Shown here piece after piece: positions 27,466 through 36,360 of a stretch of 64,000 nt of DNA. Made by a program: the position numbers and the translations under genes. The notes under the pieces were generated by a model. It saw only the letters and a list, made by a program, of their open reading frames with translations. It had not been told where the DNA came from and did not search any database. This DNA is from Trissonchulus latispiculum (lineage: Eukaryota > Nematoda > Enoplea > Enoplida > Ironidae), in contig JASAND010028376.1 in NCBI GenBank assembly GCA_030248195.1, forward strand, positions 1 through 64,000. Direction: 5' to 3'. Positions within the stretch are counted from its first letter, which is position 1. Each line of letters opens with the position of its first letter.

Positions 27466-29908
27466 TTTACAAGCCCGTTGGGCTTCGGTGGACATCAAAG
27501 CTGATGCCTTACGGTTGGCTCGGGCCTACGGCCTTCAGGGCCTGGAACACCGCCTGGTCGAGGTCCAGGAATATTGGATTCATGCTTGGAACCTGCGACG
27601 ATCTAGTCAGTATCGTGACTTGAATTACCAGACTGATTTGCGACCACCGGACCCATATGTGCGGGATCGCTATGGGTTTATCACTGGCACAGGAGCTGGG
27701 TTGCGCAGGATGGCTGGTATGTGTTCTGTTCCTAATCCAAAGTTGAAGCGTTGTTGTACTAAGGGTATTCCGGTAGTGCCCCACGAAGGGGATGTGCGCT
27801 ACGCACTAGCCGATGTGGACGCCACCTATCATATACTGCGCCTTGTTCGGGAGTTATTGGATGCACGAGACAGCGAACTGGCGACTCAGTTGTCTACACT
27901 GCATAATGCCTACGGACCGGAAGTGGAAGCGGCATTGGAACACGAGCGAAGAAAAGGTCATGGGCCTCATGCGGGCGTACGGCACATGACACCCCTTCAG
28001 GGTCGTCCAACCCCAGACCAGGTACAATTTCAACAGATGATTCATGAACGCCTGCTACCTACGCATGATGTTCCTGATGCGGACCTACCAAGGCAGCGAC
28101 CGTTGTGGTCGTTTAGTTTTCATATGGGACCAAATATCAATGTGGCCCACACGCTACGGGAACCTATCTATCAACGATTTCTGGTTTTTATGCGAGCATG
28201 GACCAGATGGCGCTTCCAGCCTCGTGTCCTACCGGCCATCGACTGGCGTCGGGTGAGGGTTTCGCAGGATGGCAGATATCATGCTATGGATCCTGACAGA
28301 CCACAAGATCAGGTGGAATTGCAACCCAATGCGGAGTTGGTGGAACAGCTGAATGCGGCGGGAGCCCGGAGGGTACAGGACTACATCCCTTCGGACGGTG
28401 AAGGTTTCCCGGAGGAGGGTGAAACTCCAGCCTCGGCTGCTTTGGTGTTGCCTGACCGCGACGGTAAGCACAAGGAGGTACAAATTGTTCCACATAAGCC
28501 ACCAGTGTCGAGACAGCGGGGACCTCCTCGCTCACCACCATTGGACCAACCTAGTACCAGTCAGCAACGGGACGCGCGACGCGAGTCCCGGCAGAGGCAG
28601 ACTTCGCCGGAATTTTTGCGGTTACCGAAATCTCCTCCCAGGTCCCGACCCCCACAACGAGTGTATACCAATAGACGGTATTATGAACAGTCCGCTCCGC
28701 CTACGTCTCGTCAGCAACAGCGAGCTCGGTCACAGTCAGACGCGTCAAAAACCCGTAGCCAGCCAGCAGTGACTGCTGAGAGCCGGTTCGGCGCGAAGCC
28801 ATTGCCGACATGGAGAGACCCAGCGGAAATGTATCGACGAGCTCAAGCTCAGCCGCGGCCCCAACCGGGTCCGGTGTGGGCACATCCGGACCATGAATAT
28901 ATGCCACCTATACCGGATGAGTATTTAAGACAACAAGAGCGACAGGATCGGCTAGAGGGCGTGACGCCTTCTACCTCCCAACAAGCCCGTGAAGCGGAAG
29001 CAACACCACCTAAAAGACACCGGGCAGTTTCATCTGAAGAGGAGCGAGAACTGCGGGAACTTATGAAGTGCTTCCCACATATCCAGGATCCGATGGACCT
29101 GCTGGATGTTGATCCGAGCATAATGGAAGCAGTGCGGATAGTGCAGCGAGAGGAGCGGGCCAAGGCGTCAGCCGTGACGGCACCGCCAGGTCTAAGTCAG
29201 GTTCCGGCTCCCCCAGTAATTCAAGCTGCCCCAGTCACGGTGGCGGCACCCACCGCCGGACCTTCGGGACTGCAGGCCCAAGGAGCCGCTCCTATGGAGG
29301 TTCAACAGATTCAGCAACCAAGCGGTCTGGAACAACCGCTCTTGCAATTGATGCCATCAGCAGAAGTTTTGCATCAGATCGGATTGACTCCAGCAATCTA
29401 TGAAACTATACCTCCTCAAGTATGGCCCATGTTCAGTCATTTTGTACAGGCACTAACTCATCTAACGGCGAATGGCCGTATCGGACCCTCACGCCATATT
29501 TTTAATAGTGTGGCTATGTACCATCTGGCTCCAACGCCTAACCCTCAACCTACGGGACCTAACGACCGATTTATAGTGCCGGAACACGTGGCAGTAATGG
29601 ATACACGACAAACAGCAGAGACGCGCCGAACCGGGACGACCCAGTTTCGCCAATTCATTGTGGCGCCTATGTTAGATCGCACAGCGGCGGGATTTGACCC
29701 GTCCGCCTACTTGATTGCCATTGAACAAGGGATGCCAGTGCATTGGCAGGTCGTGGAAGCTTACATGCCTGGCCTGCCGTGGTTTCGCCAGGTTATGATA
29801 TGGCGCGACGCCAATAACGTGGTCCACCTGTCACCCTTACATCTAGTGGCTACGGTCAACCCATTAATACCGGGGGATGAATACTTCAGTCAGGTGAGTA
29901 TAGGATAA
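27347..29908 (+). CDS. Retroelement 1 ORF4b: exonuclease motifs II-III plus long disordered protein
   Basis: Open from 27347. Residue numbers count from GTG 27374. SVDIKADALRLARAYGL gives Asp44 of motif II, and GLRRMAGMCSVPNPKLKRC then RYALADVDATYHILRL gives the Tyr143-x3-Asp147 of motif III (DEDDy type). With D444/E446 of the preceding ORF all four metal ligands are present. The relatives I would expect are WRN/EXD1/Egalitarian-like exonuclease domains; this is judged from motif spacing only. A second conserved region follows (PLWSFSFHMGPNINVAHTLR), then about 350 residues rich in Ser/Arg/Pro/Gln, then a conserved C-terminal domain (GFDPSAYLIAIEQGMPVHWQ). Retroelement 2 has all three. The ORF ends through CAG|GTGAGTATAG, which looks like a splice donor. 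Confidence 0.75.
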   Translation, partial: AKSRACRRPVTFVIMVEYILAQLKEFGPFLQLLELLTDSSLQARWASVDIKADALRLARAYGLQGLEHRLVEVQEYWIHAWNLRRSSQYRDLNYQTDLRPPDPYVRDRYGFITGTGAGLRRMAGMCSVPNPKLKRCCTKGIPVVPHEGDVRYALADVDATYHILRLVRELLDARDSELATQLSTLHNAYGPEVEAALEHERRKGHGPHAGVRHMTPLQGRPTPDQVQFQQMIHERLLPTHDVPDADLPRQRPLWSFSFHMGPNINVAHTLREPIYQRFLVFMRAWTRWRFQPRVLPAIDWRRVRVSQDGRYHAMDPDRPQDQVELQPNAELVEQLNAAGARRVQDYIPSDGEGFPEEGETPASAALVLPDRDGKHKEVQIVPHKPPVSRQRGPPRSPPLDQPSTSQQRDARRESRQRQTSPEFLRLPKSPPRSRPPQRVYTNRRYYEQSAPPTSRQQQRARSQSDASKTRSQPAVTAESRFGAKPLPTWRDPAEMYRRAQAQPRPQPGPVWAHPDHEYMPPIPDEYLRQQERQDRLEGVTPSTSQQAREAEATPPKRHRAVSSEEERELRELMKCFPHIQDPMDLLDVDPSIMEAVRIVQREERAKASAVTAPPGLSQVPAPPVIQAAPVTVAAPTAGPSGLQAQGAAPMEVQQIQQPSGLEQPLLQLMPSAEVLHQIGLTPAIYETIPPQVWPMFSHFVQALTHLTANGRIGPSRHIFNSVAMYHLAPTPNPQPTGPNDRFIVPEHVAVMDTRQTAETRRTGTTQFRQFIVAPMLDRTAAGFDPSAYLIAIEQGMPVHWQVVEAYMPGLPWFRQVMIWRDANNVVHLSPLHLVATVNPLIPGDEYFSQVSIG

Positions 29909-30218
29909 CGTGGGGGGGGAATGGGGGGGGGGTGCAGACCCCCCCCAGACCGACAAAAAACGGGTAGACCCCCTCAGCGAAAAGGAAAAAAGGGCAGACC
30001 CTCTCGTCCAGAAAGGAAAAAAGGGCAGACCCCTCAGCGATTTTCACTGAAAATTGGTAATTTTTTAGCAAATTTTAGCGGTTTTTTAAAAAAATTTCTT
30101 AAAAATCGCTAAAAATTGTCTTTCTTATACTAATTTTCGGACAAAAACGTTAAAGATTCGCAAGTTTTGCTAATTTCGGGGCAGACCCCGATGAAATTTC
30201 GGACTTTTTCAGGGGTAG
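29909..30218 (+). repeat. Low-complexity insert with GGGGTAGACC/GCAGACCCC motifs
   Basis: About 310 bp between ORF4b and the next open frame, made of G-runs, C-runs and repeated GGGCAGACCC / GGGTAGACC phrases around an AT-rich centre. No coding sequence. A possible intron (donor at 29894, C-tract plus CAG at 30242-30253), but phases do not fit simply. Confidence 0.5.
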
Positions 30219-30752
30219 ACCAATCGCCGAGGTCGGGGTAGACCCCCCCCCAGAATCCGACCCCGTGTTAATGTGACGATGACCTTGGTGCTGTCCCCCG
30301 AAGTCCAGCAGGAAGCCGAGCGAGTTCGCGACGAACTGGATGTTTTACTGCTTCCCCCAGGTCCTACGCTACACCAGCGAGGCCAAATTTATCGGGGTTC
30401 TCGTGCGGCCGGCATGCCTATGCCCTTGTCCGCGGCAGTCCCATGGGGAGTGCGCACTAACTACGCCCCTCGACCTCAGACGCAGCATATGGCCACGCTT
30501 GTAGCGACTACACCTTCATCTGCTCCGGCCATGCTGGTTCCACCAATTCCGCCCGCCCCAATTTTTCGACCTGTTCCATCTCAAGGTACGGCTCATCCAA
30601 CGCCGGTGACCACGGCCTCGTCCAGTTATCCACCACGGTTCGGAGCGCCTCCGACTGGACCCTTACCTTCGAGACGGAACGATCGACGGGATAGTTCTAC
30701 CTCATCTCGGGCATCTGGTTATGCAGGGCCCCCACCTAAGAAATGGGCGTAG
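30219..30752 (+). CDS. Retroelement 1 ORF5a
   Basis: Open from 30219, first ATG at 30279. It begins LVLSPEVQQEAERVRDELDV, a short helical region, then Pro/Ala/Ser-rich sequence ending PPPKKWA at a TAG (30750). Position and the first helix match retroelement 2 at 54699-55268. The same frame stays open beyond the TAG into the Arg/Ser-rich part, so this is probably the first section of one protein. Confidence 0.55.
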   Translation, partial: TNRRGRGRPPPRIRPRVNVTMTLVLSPEVQQEAERVRDELDVLLLPPGPTLHQRGQIYRGSRAAGMPMPLSAAVPWGVRTNYAPRPQTQHMATLVATTPSSAPAMLVPPIPPAPIFRPVPSQGTAHPTPVTTASSSYPPRFGAPPTGPLPSRRNDRRDSSTSSRASGYAGPPPKKWA

Positions 30753-31367
30753 GATCGTGACGGTCGCGGAGCCTTGGGCGATGACTACGGCGCTTCAGCA
30801 TCTAGAGACGCAGGGTATCAGCGGAGGGATCGGTCGGACTCACGCGATTCCAACTATTTTACCTGTAGAGACGGTCTTGGACATGAATCCCGGTCTAGAG
30901 ACAGGAAAAGACGGGACGAGGGAGATCAAAGACCATCCACTAGCTACCAGGAATGGAGGCCGCTGCGGCCTACCCAGTCTCAAGGACCCCAGTTCAAGGG
31001 TCGAGGGCGCCCTACGGAACCACCCTCAAGAGAGCATGGATCAGTTTTCTCACCACGAACAGCGATGGCCCAGGGGCCCCAGATCCCTGAAGATCAGCGA
31101 CCTGGTACTAAAGGGTACTGGCGGGCATCTTACAATTGGAAACCAGCATCCACCCCGGTGGAGTCGAGACGTCGCGACGACGACCGGTATAGTTCTTACC
31201 GTTCACGAGCATCTAGTCAGCAGCGCCAGGCCCGGGTTTATCCCGAGGACCCACAGCGTAAGAGAAAGACGACGCCACTGCCTCCGTTTGGGGTTCCAGC
31301 TACATATGAACAGGTTAGGGACGTTCAGCGTACACGAACAGCAGGAAATTTTCCATCATTTCATTAA
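30753..31367 (+). CDS. Retroelement 1 ORF5b: Arg/Ser/Asp-rich region
   Basis: Same frame as 30219-30752, after the in-frame TAG. Contains dense RDRSDSRDSN, SRSRDRKRRDE and RSRASSQQRQ stretches, reminiscent of RS domains of RNA-processing proteins. Retroelement 2 has a stronger version in the same position. Ends at an in-frame TAA at 31365. Likely a nucleic-acid-binding or protein-interaction region; the function is inferred from composition only. Confidence 0.55.
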   Translation, partial: DRDGRGALGDDYGASASRDAGYQRRDRSDSRDSNYFTCRDGLGHESRSRDRKRRDEGDQRPSTSYQEWRPLRPTQSQGPQFKGRGRPTEPPSREHGSVFSPRTAMAQGPQIPEDQRPGTKGYWRASYNWKPASTPVESRRRDDDRYSSYRSRASSQQRQARVYPEDPQRKRKTTPLPPFGVPATYEQVRDVQRTRTAGNFPSFH

Positions 31368-32144
31368 ATTCTTCATGAGCAACATATTATCGCGAAACGC
31401 GACCAGTTTGGTAAGAATTTACTACACAATCACAGTGAGCCGGTTTACCCGCCATTCCAGTTGCTCCAGCCATACCCGGAACAGGTTGGCCACTTGGCAA
31501 CCCCGCCTCCAGCGGTTTATTGGCAGGATTTCTGGGGTAGATGGCAGGGACAACAACTCCCAGTAGCCATAGGCAGAGAAACGCCTCACCCGGCACTGGT
31601 GGCCTTTCGTCAGGTGGTGCTGCAATGGTTTGTTAATGTGAGTCAAACACCGGTGACTATGACTATGGAACTGTTGAGCCAACTGAAGCAGATGTTCCGT
31701 GAAGATCACCCTGACATGTACCAATATTTTGAGACCGGAGACCGTCGCACGCCAGATCGTTCTGGGTTTATTGCAACCTGGAAATTCAAAGAGATCGATC
31801 GTTCCCCGTATGAAGACCCAGAGCCAGAGGTGGAGATCTTCAAAGTGGTGAACTCCGCCGTGTGGGGTCACGCGGAGCTGCTCCGCCGATGTGTCCCGGA
31901 ATTAACACCTTATGCGCATGTCTTTTCTCGTCCAGCTTCGCGTGGTTTTCGAGATGTGTATTGTGCTGCGGTTCAGGAATTAGACCGCATGGAGGCGGTG
32001 CGGAGAGCTTTTTGGTACTGGTATCAACCACCTATGCAGGGTGTTCGCGCCGTGGCTCCACGGGAATTTTTGGTTCCGTATTTCCGCCAACATTGTAAGA
32101 ACTCATACATGCATACAGTTGAAGAGGGATTGCGTACGGATTAG
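31368..32144 (+). CDS. Retroelement 1 ORF5c: conserved middle domain
   Basis: Same frame continued after the TAA; no ATG is needed if read through. Contains VAFRQVVLQWFVNVSQTP, FIATWKFKEID and VNSAVWGHAELLRRCVPEL, which align with VALFRDEVLKWM, VWHSRWVIKDY and SSNARWATCLAMAALVPEL of retroelement 2. Ends at TAG 32142, after which the same frame stays open. A globular domain of unknown function conserved between two diverged elements. Confidence 0.6.
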   Translation: MLHEQHIIAKRDQFGKNLLHNHSEPVYPPFQLLQPYPEQVGHLATPPPAVYWQDFWGRWQGQQLPVAIGRETPHPALVAFRQVVLQWFVNVSQTPVTMTMELLSQLKQMFREDHPDMYQYFETGDRRTPDRSGFIATWKFKEIDRSPYEDPEPEVEIFKVVNSAVWGHAELLRRCVPELTPYAHVFSRPASRGFRDVYCAAVQELDRMEAVRRAFWYWYQPPMQGVRAVAPREFLVPYFRQHCKNSYMHTVEEGLRTD

Positions 32145-32972
32145 GAACCTGGGATTGTCTTCCCTATGCCGGAATATATTTATCAATATCGAAAGAGTGA
32201 TTTTGCGTGTCATGCGGAGGCGCTACGCTACATTACCCTTGACCCTAATCGTCTGGGCACCGAGATCAAGCTGGGGGTGCGACACCGCCTAGAGGTGGAA
32301 CCGTATTCCTTTGCAGTCGATTCGTGGCAGGGCGGCTATCAAGTGCGAACTATGTGCCGCATTCATTGGGATACCTTCTACCAGTCGGAGGAACTCCGCG
32401 AATACATGTTGCGTCATCCAGCGGCCCTCTACGGTGAAGCCTCGGGCGAGACGTTTTGGGGTTTTCGCCCGGCTCTGCCGGCACAGGTCATTGTGCGTGG
32501 AGTGGAGGATCTCCAACATGAGCAGTTTGATCAGTGGTTCCAGCGTGAGGCATGGTTTAGCGGTGCGTCTATCCATGGCACCTATTGGACCGTGATCCTT
32601 CTCTGGTTTACCCAGGGAGGACCCCAGGACTTCTATTCGGATTGGCAATCCCGGACTCCGCTCCCACAGGCGGAATACGACGAATTCATTCGGGTCATTC
32701 GGCGCCGGATTGAGCACGCACGGGAGAATTGGATGAACGGCAGAATGGCTCCGCCATTCTTCGCAGTGGATAATCCACCTACGGAGCTGCGAGCGGCTGC
32801 GCTGCGCATGCCGGTGAATCGCACAGGCGAATACATCGATGGATTGGCCCCGCCTGGACAGGAAAATAACGTCTACAGCCCTTGTATCTGCGTCGCCATC
32901 TTTGACCCTTCCGCCCCTCATCGTGCAGCTCTCCCAATCGATCGCCAGAGCCCGGTTTGGAACCGTTTCTAA
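32145..32972 (+). CDS. Retroelement 1 ORF5d: conserved terminal domain, unknown family
   Basis: Same frame again; an ATG at 32166 offers an independent start. It encodes a compact, Trp/Tyr-rich globular domain: HWDTFYQSEELREYMLRHPA, GETFWGFRP, HGTYWTVILLWFTQGGP, EFIRVIRRRIEHARENWMNG, APPFF and PGQENNVYSPCICVAIFDP. Retroelement 2 carries a clear homologue (52593-53567) with the same blocks, so it is under long-term conservation. It has no signal peptide or membrane segment and therefore does not look like an envelope protein. I do not recognise the family. Confidence 0.65.
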   Translation, partial: EPGIVFPMPEYIYQYRKSDFACHAEALRYITLDPNRLGTEIKLGVRHRLEVEPYSFAVDSWQGGYQVRTMCRIHWDTFYQSEELREYMLRHPAALYGEASGETFWGFRPALPAQVIVRGVEDLQHEQFDQWFQREAWFSGASIHGTYWTVILLWFTQGGPQDFYSDWQSRTPLPQAEYDEFIRVIRRRIEHARENWMNGRMAPPFFAVDNPPTELRAAALRMPVNRTGEYIDGLAPPGQENNVYSPCICVAIFDPSAPHRAALPIDRQSPVWNRF

Positions 32973-35167
32973 ACCGCTCCCCTACCCCCGGTTACTACCA
33001 GCGACTGGTGTAACTTTGCGTAATTAGCTCAACTTACCGCGACGGTGTAGTTGTAGCTTAAGTCCCTTTCCTATCACTATCGGCGGAGGTATCATTGTGA
33101 CGGCGGATGTATCATATCAGCGGCGGATGTATCATATCAGCGGCGGAGGTATCATTGTGACGGCGGACGTATCATTGTGACGGCGGATGTATCATACCAA
33201 CGGCGGAGGTCTCATATCATATCATATCATATCACGTTATCAATCCATCCTTCCAGCGGCGGTGTTATTTACTATCATATGCTATGCCATTTCATTTACC
33301 ATCATTGCCAATTTTCTGCCCTGAACCTCAATTCCTGACTACCTCTATTTTGGACTAATATCCCTGATTTGATTGCTCAATTATGAAGACGACCCTACGA
33401 TGACTTTTTCCAGAATTCTGATTCCCGATTGTGATTACCCGATGAAGACGATTTGCTCAATTTATGCCTCATTTCCCGATCCGTGCCATTCCAGCGATAT
33501 AGACGCTCTACTTCCCGATGAAGACGATTCCCATTTGGTGACTTTGAACTAGTTTATTTTTGCTTTAAATACAGATGTTTGCCTTTTTAATTTTTGTGTC
33601 GTATTTTTGTGGTATTCCTAACATTTAAAAACCTAACCTTTTTCCGAGCTATTCTAAATTTTAGAGTTTCTTTATTTATCTACTTACATTTTACCATTTT
33701 TCTTGAGTTTTTCCTATTTAAAACATTAGAAATTTTAACCATTTACTTAACATTTTACCATTTTCCTGGAGTTTTATTTTATAAATTAACCAAAATTTGC
33801 TGTATTTTGTAGTGATTTTGCCTGTGTTCTATGCATAATATTGCCTTTATATGTGATTCGTTGTACAGTTTTACATGTCATATTCGTATTTTGTCTGCTT
33901 TAATCACGTAACCAAAGTTATGTTCAAAAGTGTTACTAAAACCGGGTTTATTCTTTTCTTGCAGGTTTCCATTTCCATATTTTTATTAACGGGTTTTGAT
34001 TGCGGGTTTTCTGTCTTTTAACGAGTATTTTGTAACCTGACGCAACGTCAGAAGATGTGTGACGTACCAGCCATGTCCCTATTTGTACCCTTTACTGCCG
34101 CCACATTTTTATCAAAATTATTCTAAATATATACCTATGTCTTTTAGTTGTCCCAACGGTTCCTGTTCATATTTGTACCTGTTCTTTGATTTCTGTAAAA
34201 ATTTTATTGGTTAAATGTCAGTTTTGTTTCCCACCCCAGAGCGCCAAAGTAGTTCCCGAATTATATGCCCCCATTCTGTTTTAAGGCCTGCATGCGCGGT
34301 TGGGAGGATCTTCTCCAAAATTCTTCTTTTAAGGGACTTTCTATTCATATTTTAACCGGTGTTTCGTGTTTTTAGTAACTCTAAGACTCCATTTTAACCC
34401 CCTCCTAATTTAATTTACTTTATTTTTATAAGTACCACGAGGGTACTTGGGGACTCTCCGTACCCTTTTGGTCCTTTTTATACATGCTTAAGCATGTTTG
34501 GGGTTACTTTGTAACTCCTTTAATTTAATTTAATACTTATATTTTACTTAAAGATTCCACAAACTTACTCCTACTTACACGCGAAACACTGGGATTAAAT
34601 TCAATTCATTACCTATTCCTCTAAATTATTTTATTAATTATCTTTCGTCTTGCTAATTTTGCAGGAGATCCGTAGGGAACTGAGTTGGCGATGCGAGGCT
34701 AGGCCCCCACCCACCCAGCCGAAGATGGCGCACTCTAAGTTTAGCGGGAGGCTACCTCCGTACCCTAGTTTGAACAGACCCAGACGAAGCTGACATTTCG
34801 GTCCTTATTTTGTTTATTTGGTTTTCTGGTAATACAGGTACGAGATCCCCGCCGCTGCGGCTGGAGGATCATGGGTCGCCCATTCACGCACCTTCCCGTG
34901 GCATTAATATGGCAGTTCTCCATGCGTGTTTTTATGGCTGGTCTTCACTAGTCTTTTGACGCCATGTCATTTTTATTATGTTTATTACTTAGTCAAGTTT
35001 ACTATAGTTTCGTATTTTCGTATTTCTCTCTTGTATTTTGACTTACTTATGTACTGAGACCCATTTACCAAAATTCAGTCAAAAATTTTCACTGTTGGGT
35101 AAATTTCTTTCTTCTTTTCGGTTTATGTTGTCCCTCGCAGGAGCTCGGGCGGTAAGCCCTGGGGAGA
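32973..35167 (+). other. 3' non-coding region of retroelement 1
   Basis: About 2.2 kb without coding sequence, T-rich, ending in GTAAGCCCTGGGGAGA next to the 3' LTR. The purine tract GGGGAGA is the likely plus-strand primer site. Contains the 20-bp CGGCGG repeat at 33081. Confidence 0.7.
33081..33240. repeat. 20-bp tandem repeat CGGCGGANGTATCATNNNNN
   Basis: Seven units starting CGGCGG(A/T)GT or close variants, followed by ATATC pentamers. It lies 2 kb upstream of the 3' LTR and is non-coding. Confidence 0.85.
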
Positions 35168-36356
35168 TGTAATGTGTGTATGTTTTAGTGAGTTTATTTG
35201 AATGTGAGATTTTAGTAAGAGTGATAATTTTAGTGTGAAATGTGGTTTTGTGAAATAGTGTAGATTTGTGTTGAAATTGGTGTGAATTTGACTATTTTCT
35301 ATGTTAAAATATGTGGTGGTTTAGTCAGCCCACTTAGCTGCTAGGTGGCGCTGTTTGTCCTTTGAAGTTTCTCTGGATGCTCGCTGAGCATCCAGTTTGC
35401 AAAGGGGGTCTCAAATCCAGCCAATCAAAATTCACTAGGCATCTCTCTCAGCCTTCACTTTAAAAACCAGTCAGTTTTTAGCTTTTGTCTCTTTCGTGTG
35501 CTAGTGTGTGGTTAGTGTTTCCTTTACGCGCCTATTTTATTGTGTTGCCCTTTGCTCACTGGACTTCAGTTGCTGTGTAAGTGTAAGTTGGCGTGTGTTT
35601 CTTTTAATACATAGACTCCAAGGCGACCTTGTGAGTTGAATCAAAATTATTTAGTGGGTCAATCTAAAATTACTAGTGGTACTCTTTTGTGTGTAATTCA
35701 CCTTTTTAATCGGTAACTAATTTGGCTGTTTATTTTAGAAAGGGGTTTTAAGATGCCAAACCAAATAGATTAGTTAGCCGCGACGGCTTAGGGAAGTATT
35801 TGTGAGATATTAGTTTTGTTGAAGGGTGCAAACAATTGATTAATTCGTTTATGTAGACTGCTTTATTCATGCCATGCTTTTGTGTAACTATTCCTAGAGT
35901 GTACGTTTGTTTGAAATTCTTCTGTTTTGTAAGCTTTGTCGATGAATATTCTACTGCTAAAAATTCTTGATACTTATGTACTTTTCGGGAGTCTCTCCCC
36001 TGTTTAAATATAATTAAATGTGGTCTCAGTAGCTGAGCCAATAGGGTGTTTTAGTTAGGCTTCTGTTAGAATTGCATAGTTGGTAGGTAGGACTCTGAGT
36101 TATTTTCCAAGTCTAGGTAGGCTAATAATTTACTGAGTGTGTATTTAACTTAATCAAAGTTTCTTTAGTAGTCCAGTAGTAAGGCAGTCCTTCGTCCCTT
36201 TAGTTAGCTCCTTTAGTAATTCGTTAGGCTTATTTAATTCTTGGCGAGATCCTGCCCAGGTCGACTGGAACAAAAGTCTCCTCCAGGTTCGTCGTTTCCA
36301 TACGCGCACAGTTTCCACCCGTAAAGTTTGGTTGCCCTTACCCTTCCAACTTTACA
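35168..36356 (+). repeat. 3' LTR of retroelement 1
   Basis: 1189 bp, TGTAATG...TTTACA, about 99% identical to the 5' LTR. It is preceded by the purine tract GGGGAGA and followed by the GTAT target duplication. Confidence 0.95.
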
Positions 36357-36360
36357 GTAT
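36357..36360. repeat. Target-site duplication GTAT, right
   Basis: Matches GTAT at 14095-14098. Confidence 0.8.

Larger units (their letters stand above)
14099..36356 (+). mobile_element. Giant Ty3/gypsy LTR retroelement 1 (22.3 kb)
   Basis: Complete LTR-to-LTR element with a 4-bp target duplication. Order: 5' LTR, gag ORF1, gag ORF2 with zinc knuckle, ORF3 with a Cys motif, pol (PR-RT-RNase H-IN), exonuclease-like ORF, long disordered protein, Arg/Ser-rich region, conserved terminal domain, a 2-kb 3' non-coding stretch, 3' LTR. Domain order RT-RH-IN and the GPY/F integrase module place it in Ty3/gypsy. No envelope-like protein and no chromodomain were seen. At 22 kb it is several times the usual 5-7 kb for such elements; the excess comes mostly from the module after integrase. 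The LTRs differ at only about ten places, so insertion was recent. Confidence 0.92.

Noticed and set aside
25936..32972. Envelope gene (endogenous-retrovirus interpretation)
   Set aside because: None of the post-integrase ORFs shows a signal peptide, a fusion segment or a C-terminal membrane helix.
33081..33240. CRISPR-like array
   Set aside because: Contiguous 20-bp tandem repeats without unique spacers, in a eukaryotic retroelement.
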